Positions 37,878 to 46,245 of a stretch of 64,000 bases of DNA are shown here, one piece after another. The stretch lies in NCBI RefSeq assembly GCF_003464085.1, contig NZ_QSDR01000004.1, positions 124,001 to 188,000 on the forward strand, written 5' to 3'. How positions within the stretch are numbered: position 1 is the stretch's first letter; each line of letters begins with the position of its first letter. This DNA comes from Clostridium sp. AM58-1XD (GTDB lineage Bacteria; Bacillota; Clostridia; Lachnospirales; Lachnospiraceae). Below the pieces are notes generated by a model, which was not told the origin of the DNA, searched no databases, and saw nothing but the letters and a program-made list of their open reading frames with translations. The position numbers and the translations under genes are program-made.

Positions 37878-39206
37878 TTACGCTTTCTTTCTGCGGTTTG
37901 CTGCAACCTGTTTACGCATTTCCTTAAACGCCTGTGTCAAAGGTCTCTTTGCCGGGCAGATAAACGTACAGCTTCCGCATTCCATACATTCCATACCGTT
38001 TAAGCCTTCAAATAACGTATAGTTATTTCTCTCTGCCGCATCCATCATCATCTGCGGAACGATATGGCTTGGACATACGCTTACGCACTTGCCGCAGCGG
38101 ATACACGGAGTCTCAGCATTCGCGGAAACTTCATCCTTAGTCAGGCAGGTAAGTGCGGATGAGTTCTTAATAACAGGAGCATGAAGGTCGAACATAGCCT
38201 GTCCCATCATAGGACCGCCGTTGATGATCTTTTCCGGTTCTGTCTTGAATCCGCCTGCTGCTGCCAGAATATCCTCGTAGTTCATTCCCAGCTTCACGCT
38301 GAAGTTCTGCGGATTTGCAACTGCGTCGCCTGTTACGGTTACAATACGCCTCATCAGAGGTGTTGTCTTGCATACAGCCATATATATAGAAATAACTGTA
38401 TCGATATTGTCTACCACACAGCCTGCATCTGCCGGCAGCATGGAAGAATTTACCTTTCTTCCCGTAATCGCATAGATTAAGGAACGCTCACCGCCCTGCG
38501 GATACTTCGTAAGGAGCGGACAAACGGTAATTCTCGGTTCATCCTTAACCATTTCTGTCAGCTTCTGAATCGCTTCCGGCTTGTTGTTCTCAATGCCGAT
38601 CACACCTTTTGCATTCTCAAACAGCTGAAGAATAACCTTGAGGCCCCCGATAATCTTCTCCGGTTCTTCCAGCATCATACGGTAGTCGGAAGTCAGATAC
38701 GGCTCACACTCTGCGCCGTTGACCAGAACGTATTCGATTTTGGAATCATCCTTCGGTGACAGCTTTACGTTTGTCGGGAAACCTGCACCGCCGAGGCCGA
38801 CGATTCCTGCCTCTTTCACGATATCACGGATTTCCTGCTTGGAAAGCTTTGTATAGTCCCTGTCATCTCCAAGGCCTTCTACAGTTTTGTACTCGCCATC
38901 GTTCTCGATAACGATCGAGTTTACCATCGCTCCATTCGGTACTCTTCTCGGTTCGATCGCCTTAACAGTACCGGATGCAGAACTGATAACATTGGCAGAA
39001 ATAAAGCCGCCCGCTTCAGCGATCTTCTGGCCCGCAAGGACATAATCGCCCTTTGCTACCAATGGCTTCGCAGGAGCGCCGATATGCTGAGATAATGGGA
39101 ATACCATTTCTCCGCTCGTCGGAGCTAATACCTGCACCGGCTTACTCTCTGACAGTTCTTTTCCCTCGTAAGGATGAATACCGCCTTTAAATGTAGCCAA
39201 TCCCAT
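37878..39206 (-). CDS. rnfC: Rnf complex subunit RnfC
   Basis: Peripheral NADH/FMN-binding subunit, first gene of the operon. The 442-residue protein begins with the barrel-sandwich domain (TFKGGIHPYEGKELSES), has the glycine-rich nucleotide-binding stretch GIVGLGGAGFPTNVKL and NGAECEPYLTSDYRMM, and ends with two 4Fe-4S sites, CIRCGKCVSVCP and CMECGSCTFICP. A promoter lies at 39280-39308. Confidence 0.96.
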   Translation of the reverse strand: MGLATFKGGIHPYEGKELSESKPVQVLAPTSGEMVFPLSQHIGAPAKPLVAKGDYVLAGQKIAEAGGFISANVISSASGTVKAIEPRRVPNGAMVNSIVIENDGEYKTVEGLGDDRDYTKLSKQEIRDIVKEAGIVGLGGAGFPTNVKLSPKDDSKIEYVLVNGAECEPYLTSDYRMMLEEPEKIIGGLKVILQLFENAKGVIGIENNKPEAIQKLTEMVKDEPRITVCPLLTKYPQGGERSLIYAITGRKVNSSMLPADAGCVVDNIDTVISIYMAVCKTTPLMRRIVTVTGDAVANPQNFSVKLGMNYEDILAAAGGFKTEPEKIINGGPMMGQAMFDLHAPVIKNSSALTCLTKDEVSANAETPCIRCGKCVSVCPSHIVPQMMMDAAERNNYTLFEGLNGMECMECGSCTFICPAKRPLTQAFKEMRKQVAANRRKKA

Positions 39207-39279
39207 CTAACTAACCCTCTTTCTTTCGCTTTCTTGTACTCTTTTGGTCAAAATCATTTACGGTTTTGCCATCTTGTAC

Positions 39280-39308
39280 AGTATATCATAATTCATTGTG
39301 ATTCTCAA
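39280..39308 (-). promoter_or_regulatory. Promoter of rnfCDGEAB
   Basis: Minus strand TTGAGA, 17 bases, TATACT; leader about 65 bases, no obvious structure. Confidence 0.7.
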
Positions 39309-39814
39309 TTATTTTTTTCACATTGTATACAGTATTTTTATGGTATTTTTAGGATACTCCACAAACTTTTGTATTCTTTTTGCTCCTTTTATTGTTAATA
39401 ATAAGACAAATATTCTCCCTGTACTTTTCATAGTCCCTTTTAACCTTCTATACTTATACAGAAAAAATTGCCGAAATCACTGCAGCTGCTGAAAGACTCC
39501 CGACTGTCCCCTGAAAATGGGGCAGAAACGCAGGAATATTCCCGTCGTCCGGGACAGTTAAAAAATAATTTTAAATTTTTTTATTTTTTTTGCAATAAAA
39601 TTTCCGGCTGGTGCATTAACATATTGAACGGATGAAAATGAATCCTGAAAGACAGGTTTAGAAGGCAAAAAAACCATCAAACACACACATATTAAAAAAA
39701 CGAAATTTCCAATGCATTACACTTCATCACACACCGCCTTCTGCTCCTGCCCGTTAGGGATGTAATTTTCAATTTACAATCTAACTGGCAATTAGAGTTT
39801 GTAATCGGAATGAG
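39309..39814. other. Gene-free stretch upstream of rnf
   Basis: About 500 A/T-rich bases. No plausible gene. One long-range inverted repeat, ACTGTCCC (39503-39510) with GGGACAGT (39551-39558), encloses CCCC...GGGG and is followed by an A/T tract. Its role is unknown. Confidence 0.5.
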
Positions 39815-39875
39815 AAAAGGGCTTTGCAGACAGTATGTCGACACTGTGCTGCAAAAAGGCCCTTTTCTTTTTTTT
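39815..39875. terminator. Strong terminator downstream of the AraC-type gene
   Basis: AAAAGGGC...GCCCTTTT encloses TTTGCAG...CTGCAAA and a central GTCGAC. T-tracts lie on both sides. It is ~200 bases past the araC-type stop; the stretch between shows no gene. Confidence 0.7.
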
Positions 39876-40071
39876 GCGTTTTCTTTGACGAAACATCAAT
39901 CCATCGTATAATCGAATACGACTATGCCGTTTTCTGGTTTTACCTGTTCGATTCCGCAGCTGCCAGCATATTATTTTCATTAATTCCAGCTCTGAATCTG
40001 ATTTCTTTCTTCCACCTTTTATTAAGTCTTTAAAACGCCGGCCGGAAGCTGACACCAGGCAGCATGCCGAC

Positions 40072-40950
40072 TCATTCCGCCTTCTCATCCGCCTTCTCAC
40101 TTCGAACTGCGATCCATACTTCTGAATGGCCCCCTGACATATCCCTGCCGCATATGGGATAAATCTCCAAATCCGGAAGTCCTGCATACCGATACCCGGA
40201 AAATGGCAGCCATTCCCGGCAGAACCTCCGGAATACATTCTGTACGCTTTCTTTCAACGGCCCCTCATTTTCGAATACGGCCCAAAGGGCGGCTGGTATC
40301 TCATACTCATCCATGCCTGCTGGAACCTCTTTCTCCGTTTCCACCCCAATATAATAAAAAATACTGGCCGGATTTTTGTAAACAGTAATGCCCATTACTT
40401 CTCCCGGCGTTCTGTCAGACAGACTGCATATATGGCCGAACCGCTTCTCCTCACATACGCTTTTCCAGAAAAGAGGTACGATCCTCTGATTTTCCTCCAT
40501 GTCTTCCTTCAGCGGAATCCTGATCCCGACGATTCGGAATGCCCTTCTTTCTTCCATACGATAAGCCATGGCTTCTCCTCCTGTAACCTGAAAGCAAAGA
40601 CTTAGCGCAGGATAGGAATTCAGAGTGATTCCCGTACTCTTCGCAGCTGTCGGAGTAATCCCATGCACGCCGTGAAATGCCCTGTTAAACGATGTCGGAG
40701 ACGTATAACCGTATTTCAAGGCGATGTCTAAAACCTTTTTCTCTGACTGCTGCAGTTCAAAAGCAGCCTGTGTCATCCGCCGCCTGCGTATATACTCGGA
40801 CAGGGAAATGCCTGCAATATAGGAAAACATCCTCTGAAAATAGTAGGATGAGCAGCAGGCTGTACGGGCTGCTTCGTCATAGGATATCTCTTTGTCAAGA
40901 TTTTTCTCAATATAATCCACTGCGCTGTTAAAATTTTTCAGCCATTCCAT
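40072..40950 (-). CDS. AraC-family regulator with GyrI-like ligand-binding domain
   Basis: A 292-residue regulator. The N-terminal ~105 residues hold two AraC helix-turn-helix units (EISYDEAARTACCSSYYFQR and KVLDIALKYGYTSPTSFNRA), followed by a GyrI-like small-molecule-binding domain (~125-285; RRAFRIVGIRIPLKEDMEEN, LEIYPICGRDMSGGHSEVWI). This Rob/BmrR-like plan usually senses amphipathic compounds and controls efflux or detoxification genes. Its targets here are unknown. Confidence 0.88.
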   Translation of the reverse strand: MEWLKNFNSAVDYIEKNLDKEISYDEAARTACCSSYYFQRMFSYIAGISLSEYIRRRRMTQAAFELQQSEKKVLDIALKYGYTSPTSFNRAFHGVHGITPTAAKSTGITLNSYPALSLCFQVTGGEAMAYRMEERRAFRIVGIRIPLKEDMEENQRIVPLFWKSVCEEKRFGHICSLSDRTPGEVMGITVYKNPASIFYYIGVETEKEVPAGMDEYEIPAALWAVFENEGPLKESVQNVFRRFCREWLPFSGYRYAGLPDLEIYPICGRDMSGGHSEVWIAVRSEKADEKAE

Positions 40951-41113
40951 TCTGTTACCTCCTTGTGGAAAGCTTACGTAAATCGAAGGCTTTATTTCCC
41001 TCTATTCATGTCCTCTTTTGTAAACTTTAACGCAATAAAAATTATATATCAACCATAAGCTGAAATCAGTAACAAAGAATTCTGATCCAGATTTTTCCAA
41101 TAGTTTCATATAA

Positions 41114-41158
41114 GAAATGCCGGGCTATGCACTAATCTGCACATAACCCGGCATTTCT
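41114..41158. terminator. Terminator-like hairpin
   Basis: ATGCCGGG (41117-41124) pairs with CCCGGCAT (41147-41154), with inner TATG/CATA and AAAT/ATTT flanks. It lies between the flavin protein gene and the AraC-type gene. Confidence 0.6.
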
Positions 41159-41171
41159 CCCTGCTATGGGA

Positions 41172-41197
41172 ACAAAGTCTTTACTGGAAAGTAAAAA
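41172..41197 (-). repeat. Dispersed 26-nt motif, copy 3
   Basis: Minus-strand core CTTTCCAGTAAAGAC, two differences from copy 1 over 26 bases. It begins 23 bases past the flavin protein stop and precedes the hairpin at 41114-41158. Confidence 0.7.
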
Positions 41198-41219
41198 ATG
41201 CTCCGGCCCTGTCCGACTC

Positions 41220-41720
41220 CTAACAGGACTGCCTCATTTTCCCCGTAAATTCTTCCACATCAATTCTGTATACATTTACCGCCTCTGTCATCTCATCACG
41301 AAAACAGAGATCGCTTTTCGGATCCACATGCTTCATCAGCAAAATGAGTCCGTGCATTTTTTCCGCTTTATCCGTCACCGGACGGATCCTCCCACTCCCC
41401 ATAATACTCCTATAGGCAAATGAATAGTCACAGGTATAATCCCCCCTGATTATCTCATGGCCGCAGTCCATCTCCAGAGCCACCACGGGGCTTTTATCGA
41501 ATGCTTCTGCCTTTCTTCCGGCTTTGGCTGAATGGATGTAAAATGTCAGCGACAGGTTTTCTCCGTCGTCTTCCCTGCATTCATAGCCGTAATTAACAGG
41601 GACAATAAACATTCCTTCCTCATCCTGAGCAGCGATCCGAAGTACCTGGCACTCTTCCATGACACTCATCATTTCTCCCTTGTCATTAATTTCCCTTTTC
41701 CACAGACGCATTTTCCGCAT
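41220..41720 (-). CDS. Pyridoxamine 5'-phosphate oxidase-like flavin protein
   Basis: A 166-residue protein of the FMN-binding split-barrel superfamily, NimA-like subgroup: an N-terminal KMRLWKREINDKGEMMSVME, MFIVPVNYGYECREDDGENL, FYIHSAKAGRKAEAF and FAYRSIMGSGRIRPVTDKAEK match the usual fold landmarks. Such proteins bind flavin or haem and are often of unknown function; some reduce nitroimidazoles. It follows bcp by ~40 bases and may share its transcript. Confidence 0.8.
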   Translation of the reverse strand: MRKMRLWKREINDKGEMMSVMEECQVLRIAAQDEEGMFIVPVNYGYECREDDGENLSLTFYIHSAKAGRKAEAFDKSPVVALEMDCGHEIIRGDYTCDYSFAYRSIMGSGRIRPVTDKAEKMHGLILLMKHVDPKSDLCFRDEMTEAVNVYRIDVEEFTGKMRQSC

Positions 41721-41760
41721 TGTCTAATTTGTTTCCTCCACGTCCGGCTGCTTCGGCCGG

Positions 41761-42222
41761 TCAGCTCTCCATCAGGTATTCCAGTATCTCTGCCGCATTC
41801 GTATCCGGCTTTGCCTTCGGATATACTTTTTCTATCACTCCCTGCTCATCCACAATATATGTGGAGCGCACGACACCCATAGAAACCTTTCCGTAAAGCT
41901 TCTTCTCCTGCCATACGTCATATGCTTTGATTGCAGTCAGTTCCGGATCAGACAGGAGAATAAAAGGAAGTTCATATTTATCCGCGAACTTTCTGTGCGA
42001 TGTCTCGCTGTCTTTGCTGATACCGATCACCGTCACACCAATCCGCTCATACTGTTTAAATGCTCCTGCAAATGCACATGCTTCCTTCGTGCAGCCAGGC
42101 GTATTGTCTTTCGGATAAAAATACACGACCACCTTTCTGCCCAGATAATCAGAAAGCCTCACTTCTTTTCCATCCTTGTCCTTCAGCGTAAAATCCGGCG
42201 CTTTCGTTCCCTGCTCCAACAT
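41761..42222 (-). CDS. bcp: Thioredoxin-dependent thiol peroxidase (Bcp/PrxQ)
   Basis: Peroxiredoxin that reduces hydroperoxides. DFTLKDKDGKEVRLSDYLGR and the active site YPKDNTPGCTKEAC hold the peroxidatic Cys and, five residues on, the resolving Cys of the PrxQ type. ATG 42222 (MLEQGTKAPDF) follows AAGGAGG, so the longer frame to 42240 is not used. 153 residues, intact. It lies ~30 bases downstream of the ABC-F gene. Confidence 0.95.
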   Translation of the reverse strand: MLEQGTKAPDFTLKDKDGKEVRLSDYLGRKVVVYFYPKDNTPGCTKEACAFAGAFKQYERIGVTVIGISKDSETSHRKFADKYELPFILLSDPELTAIKAYDVWQEKKLYGKVSMGVVRSTYIVDEQGVIEKVYPKAKPDTNAAEILEYLMES

Positions 42223-42254
42223 TTTGTGTTCCTCCTTCATTCTATTTGATAATT

Positions 42255-43804
42255 TTAAAGCCTGATCCGTTTTGTGGCAGCTCTCTCTGCAAATGCCTTG
42301 TCATGCTCCACAAATATCATGGTTGGGGCATATTTCAGAATCAGATCTTCCAGCTGCATCCTCGTAAAAATATCGATATAATTCAACGGTTCATCCCAAA
42401 TATAGAGATGGGCCTTTTCGCACAGGCTTTTAGCCAGAAGGACCTTTTTCTTCTGGCCTTCGCTGTAATCTTCCATCCTCTTTTCGAACTGGACCCTGGA
42501 AAAGTCCAGTTTTCTCAAAATAGCCAGAAAGAGCGTCTCGTCCAGCTCCCATTCAGCAGCAAATTCCTGCAGTGTTCCATTTAAATGCTCTGCTGACTGA
42601 GGCACATAGGAGATTTTAAGTCCGGCGGCAGTCGTAATTACCCCGCTGTTTAAGAGCGCTCCCCGCTTCATTCCGTCCAATTCCGCCTGTTTTTTCCCGC
42701 TCTGTCCGGCAGTTTCCAGAAGAAGCTTTAAAACACTGCTCTTTCCGCAGCCATTTTGGCCTTCCAAAACGACCCTGTCCCCCTGCATAATAGAAAAGCT
42801 GAGGCCTGACGCCGCCTCCCTGTACTCATCTTCTCCCTCGTATCCAAGGGAAACATCCCGGAATACCGCCAGAGTTTCCCCATGAAATCGTTCCGGCATA
42901 AGCTTCAGTTCTTCTGCCTCTTCAATGTTCTTAAGAAGCTTCTTCTTATCATCAATCGCCTTATCCTGCCGCTTTTCAAGATTTTTCCGCCTCTGCTGCA
43001 TCCTTCTGGATTTCTCTCCAATATAAGCCCTGTTATCCATGCACTGTTCATAAATTCTGGATTTTTTCCCGATTTTCGTCGCTTCTACATTGTCCGCCCA
43101 CTGTCCCGCCTGCCTGGAGCTTTCCGTCAGGCGTCGGATATCCTTTTTTAGTTTTTCATTTTCATGGATTTCAAATTCATCCTGACGTTTTTTATTTTCA
43201 AACCACGACGCAAAATTCCCTCTCTGGACTTCGATGTTCGTCTTGTTGACAGCCAGCGTATGGCTGGTACATGAATTCAAAAGCGTTCTGTCGTGTGATA
43301 CGAGGATAAATCCTTTTTTGCTGTCCAAATAGCGTCCCACCGTCTCGCGTGCTTTCACATCCAGATGATTCGTAGGCTCATCGATCAAAAGGAAGGCATT
43401 CTCCTTTAAAAACAGCACGGCCAGCAGAGTCTTAGTCTTCTCACCGTATGACAACGTGGAAAACGGGCGGTAGAGAACGTCCTCCGACACATCCAGTCTG
43501 GCTAATTCCTTCTGCAGCTCCCACAGCTCGCACATGGGGTTCAGCTCGCAGGCGATATCCACCGTATCCTTTTCTTCATCCGGAACATGGTACGGGAAAT
43601 ATTCAAAATCCACGCTGGCCGTAATTCTGCCTTCATATTCATACATGCCCATCAAGAGCTTGAGGAACGTCGTTTTCCCCCTTCCATTTCTGCCTGTAAA
43701 ACCCAGTTTCCAGTCCGTATCGATCTGAAAACTGACATTTTCAAAAATATTATCGTAACTGCCTTCATATGCAAATGTAAGGCGCTTACCTGAATCAATG
43801 ACAT
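42255..43804 (-). CDS. ABC-F protein, Lsa-like ribosome-protection type (frameshifted)
   Basis: Soluble twin-ATPase that, in the Lsa/Vga-like ABC-F group, displaces lincosamide, streptogramin A or pleuromutilin drugs from the ribosome. Two cassettes: Walker A GRNGRGKTT and GQNGCGKSS, signatures LSYGEKTKTLLA and YSEGQKKKVLLA, Walker B FLLIDEPTNHLD and LYIWDEPLNYID, joined by a ~90-residue charged linker. No membrane segments. ATG 43804 follows GGGAGGG. One base is missing near 43780 (GCCTTACATTT, expected LTFAYEGSYDNIFENV); repaired length is 516. The gene has a long attenuator-like leader. Resistance is inferred from family and leader, not shown. Confidence 0.88.
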
Positions 43805-43865
43805 AAAGATCCCTCCCTGCTCAAATATCTTCCGTCCCCTGCGCCTCTATACCGCAGAAAACAGA

Positions 43866-43897
43866 AAAGCCGCAGGAATTCATCATTCTTGCAGCTT
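43866..43897 (-). terminator. Leader terminator upstream of the ABC-F gene
   Basis: Minus strand AAGCTGCAAGAA pairs with TTCCTGCGGCTT across a 7-base loop, followed by TTCTGTTTTC. The stop codon of the 74-codon leader ORF lies in the loop, so a terminating ribosome would cover the 5' arm. Confidence 0.7.
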
Positions 43898-44107
43898 CAC
43901 ACACAACAGATATCCCCCATCAGCAGAGAAGACCCTTTCCGCCATACCACATCTTTCCTGCCTTTCTATATAGAAGGGCAGAATATGCGGAAAGATTCCT
44001 GTCATTGTATAGATCGTATAAGAATGATTGATTTCCTGCAAAGTACGACAAATAAAGGGGTATCTAATCGGATACAGCCCGGTCATATCTGTCTTCTGGT
44101 TACCCAT
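43883..44107 (-). CDS. 74-residue leader ORF upstream of the ABC-F gene
   Basis: ATG 44107 overlaps the stop of a hexapeptide uORF (TAATG) and the frame ends at 43883 inside the leader terminator. The product (MGNQKTDMTGLYPIRYPFIC...) has no domain I recognise and no signal peptide. It may be a regulatory reading frame whose translation matters more than its product. An ordinary small gene remains possible. Confidence 0.5.
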   Translation of the reverse strand: MGNQKTDMTGLYPIRYPFICRTLQEINHSYTIYTMTGIFPHILPFYIERQERCGMAERVFSADGGYLLCVKLQE

Positions 44108-44127
44108 TACTTACAAGAAATAATCAT
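44107..44127 (-). CDS. Hexapeptide uORF MIISCK in the ABC-F leader
   Basis: ATG 44127 preceded by GAGGTG at suitable spacing, six codons, then TAA sharing its last base with the next ATG. Size and position resemble leader peptides that sense ribosome-stalling drugs. Confidence 0.5.
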   Translation of the reverse strand: MIISCK

Positions 44128-44164
44128 TCCAACACCTCGCATTCTCTTTCATTATTTAAATGCC

Positions 44165-44200
44165 GTAGCAAATAGTTCCGCGCTTTTCCGGCACGTAACT
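44165..44200 (-). repeat. Leader hairpin element, copy 1
   Basis: Minus strand GCGCGGAACTATTTGCT in a hairpin TGCCG...CGGCA, with an alternative pairing AATAGTT...AACTATT. Its relative at 44695-44735 carries GCGCGGAACTAGTTGCT in GCAGCA...TGCTGC. This copy is at the 5' end of the ABC-F leader. Confidence 0.55.
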
Positions 44201-44207
44201 ATTTTTC

Positions 44208-44236
44208 ATTATACTAATCTGGCGGTATCTTGTCAA
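44208..44236 (-). promoter_or_regulatory. Full-consensus promoter of the ABC-F leader
   Basis: Minus strand TTGACA, 17 bases, TATAAT, both hexamers perfect, beginning one base after the VOC gene's stop. Such a strong promoter ahead of a terminator fits constitutive initiation with attenuation. Confidence 0.9.
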
Positions 44237-44237
44237 C

Positions 44238-44618
44238 CTACTCGTGTAGTTCTAACGGCAGCCTGTCCGGATCGAAGAAAAATGTCATCCTCTTGCCGGT
44301 AAACTCATCTGTTCTGACAGGTTCTGTCTCAATTCCCATATCACTTAACTCTTTTACCGCTTGATCGATATCAGATACCCTGAATGCCAGGTGGCGGAGG
44401 CCGCATGCCTCTGGGTAAGACCGCCGCTCCGGAGCTCCGGCAATTCCGAAGATCTCTAGTTCGCAGCCGTCCAGCCTCAAATCCAGCTTGTAATCCCCCC
44501 TGTCTTCCCTGTAATTCTCTCTGATTATCTGAAATCCAAGCTTATCTACATAAAATTCCCTGGATTTCTTATAATCTGATACGATAATAGCTACATGGTG
44601 AATCTGTGTTAAATTCAT
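44238..44618 (-). CDS. VOC (glyoxalase-like) family protein, YaeR/SMU1112c type
   Basis: A 126-residue single vicinal-oxygen-chelate domain. IHHVAIIVSDYKKSREFY, GCELEIFGI, GLRHLAFRVSDIDQAV and RLPLELHE supply the expected metal-binding His/Glu positions. The closest well-known group is the GloA2/YaeR type, whose substrate is not settled. ATG 44618 (MNLTQIHHV) is preferred to 44624 because GGGAG is better spaced. Confidence 0.88.
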   Translation of the reverse strand: MNLTQIHHVAIIVSDYKKSREFYVDKLGFQIIRENYREDRGDYKLDLRLDGCELEIFGIAGAPERRSYPEACGLRHLAFRVSDIDQAVKELSDMGIETEPVRTDEFTGKRMTFFFDPDRLPLELHE

Positions 44619-44694
44619 CCTCATTCTCCCTATACTTATTTTTTATTTCGCCCGTGTCCTCGTTTCATAAAACAGCGGATTCCGCCTTGACCTC

Positions 44695-44735
44695 CCGATC
44701 AAGCCGCAGCAACTAGTTCCGCGCCTTTACTGCTG
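44695..44735 (-). repeat. Leader hairpin element, copy 2
   Basis: Relative of 44165-44200 with the shared core GCGCGGAACTA and a covarying stem. It lies between the diguanylate cyclase stop and the VOC gene. Confidence 0.5.
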
Positions 44736-44749
44736 CATTTGATTTCACT

Positions 44750-45913
44750 TTACTGATCATTTTTCAGACGTTTCTTATCTTCATACATTTTTTTATCTGC
44801 ACGCATAAATGCTTTTTCTATCGTATCATCTCCCTCGTTTTCAACCATAGCTGATCCCGCCGCAAGACAGAGGCTGAGACCTGATTTCGCACTTTGCTTT
44901 TTCATCTCTTCCCTAACTGCTTCCATATAAGCAGCCGCCTCGTCCTGAGAACTATCCGGCAGCAACGCACAGAATTCATCTCCTCCCAGGCGGAACAGAT
45001 ACGCTTCCTTATTCGCATTAGCCAGCTTCAACCCATCTGCTGCGTACTTCAAAGCAATATCTCCCATATGATGCCCCATCGTATCATTTATCCGTTTTAG
45101 GTCGTTCAGATCGAACATCAGACAGACTGTATTCCTGGGATTCTTATCGCTTTCCCGTTCCCTTTCCAGTTTATTCACACATTCAATGTAGGCAGCACGA
45201 TTCATAAGTCCGGTCAAAACATCCCAATAGGCTATATGGAAAATCCTTTTCTCATGCTCCAGCTGCTTGTTCTGAACGTAAATCTGCCGTGTTTTTATTA
45301 TTGATCTGATAAATACCAGGTAGCAAGACAAAACCACTAAAGAAAAAACCAGATACACAGGAGCATATTCCAGCCGATTAACCAATGGTTCCGGATAAGC
45401 GGCGAAGAATACAAGCGCAAAATAAATCAACGCCATGGAAACCGTCATCTCTCCCCACCCGGTACTCACTACTTCCAAAAGCATATGATACCGATTAAAA
45501 TAATCCCTTCCTATATATAAAATTGTGATAAACGTGGCAACAGTCACAACAATAGAAGCAACTCCCACAGTATTTGAGGTTAACAGACTTATATATCTCC
45601 CCACAAAAGCAACGATTAATGAAACAGAATCCACAAAACAGAATGTCATAAAAAAGCGGCAGTCTTTATGACGGGAAAGAAGAAAAAATAGAATCAGGCT
45701 GGGTATGCTCATAAAAACCGCAGATGATATAGAAGGGGGCATTTCATATACATAAGCAGCAGTGAAATAAGCGAGCACAATCAGAGTACAGCCGATATAC
45801 ATGATACATTTGGACAGCATTGTGTCCTTTTTCAGTGAAATCATCCTGGTAAAAATTAAAAGGTCGAATATAATTACGCTGAGATCGTTGATAACAGGAA
45901 TCAGACTGTCCAT
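44750..45913 (-). CDS. Membrane-bound diguanylate cyclase (GGDEF)
   Basis: Makes cyclic di-GMP. Six or seven membrane helices occupy the first ~215 residues, a short coiled linker follows (VQNKQLEHEKRIFHIAYWD), and the GGDEF domain spans ~225-387 with DLNDLKRINDTMGHHMGD and an intact RLGGDEFCALL. No EAL domain. ATG 45913 (MDSLIPVIND) follows AAAGGAG; the TTG at 45928 is inside the ribosome site region and rejected. Confidence 0.92.
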   Translation of the reverse strand: MDSLIPVINDLSVIIFDLLIFTRMISLKKDTMLSKCIMYIGCTLIVLAYFTAAYVYEMPPSISSAVFMSIPSLILFFLLSRHKDCRFFMTFCFVDSVSLIVAFVGRYISLLTSNTVGVASIVVTVATFITILYIGRDYFNRYHMLLEVVSTGWGEMTVSMALIYFALVFFAAYPEPLVNRLEYAPVYLVFSLVVLSCYLVFIRSIIKTRQIYVQNKQLEHEKRIFHIAYWDVLTGLMNRAAYIECVNKLERERESDKNPRNTVCLMFDLNDLKRINDTMGHHMGDIALKYAADGLKLANANKEAYLFRLGGDEFCALLPDSSQDEAAAYMEAVREEMKKQSAKSGLSLCLAAGSAMVENEGDDTIEKAFMRADKKMYEDKKRLKNDQ

Positions 45914-46157
45914 AACATCTCCTTTCAAAAGTGAAAATCTATGATTTTTATTTTATCATAAATCAGACAATTCGTCCCATCAAATTATGCCTGTTCCAAA
46001 AAATCATTTTAATGCTCCGCCCCTAAAATCCTGCACAATATATACTGCCTGTTACGAGCTTTATTTGTTTATTCTATCTACAGAACGTGTTAAAAAATTC
46101 CGCATATTGTTACAAATTATCATTTTGCAGCCTTTCTTCCTAAAAGCTTGTTAAATA

Positions 46158-46186
46158 TTGTAAAATTTCCCTCCTTTTGCTATGAT
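46158..46186 (+). promoter_or_regulatory. Promoter of the PTS / 6-phospho-alpha-glucosidase operon
   Basis: TTGTAA, 17 bases, TATGAT, about 60 bases before the PTS start. The stretch 45914-46157 shows no gene or clear structure. Confidence 0.6.
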
Positions 46187-46245
46187 TCCACTTGTAAGGC
46201 ACGTGCATAAAAGATTCACTAAATAAACCAGAAGGAGTGAAAACT

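Noticed and set aside
39792..40238. A 148-codon minus-strand ORF overlapping the AraC-type gene's end
   Set aside because: Low-complexity basic composition (RQRKRKKKKR), shares sequence with the terminator at 39815-39875, and runs out of frame through the C-terminus of a clear AraC-type gene.
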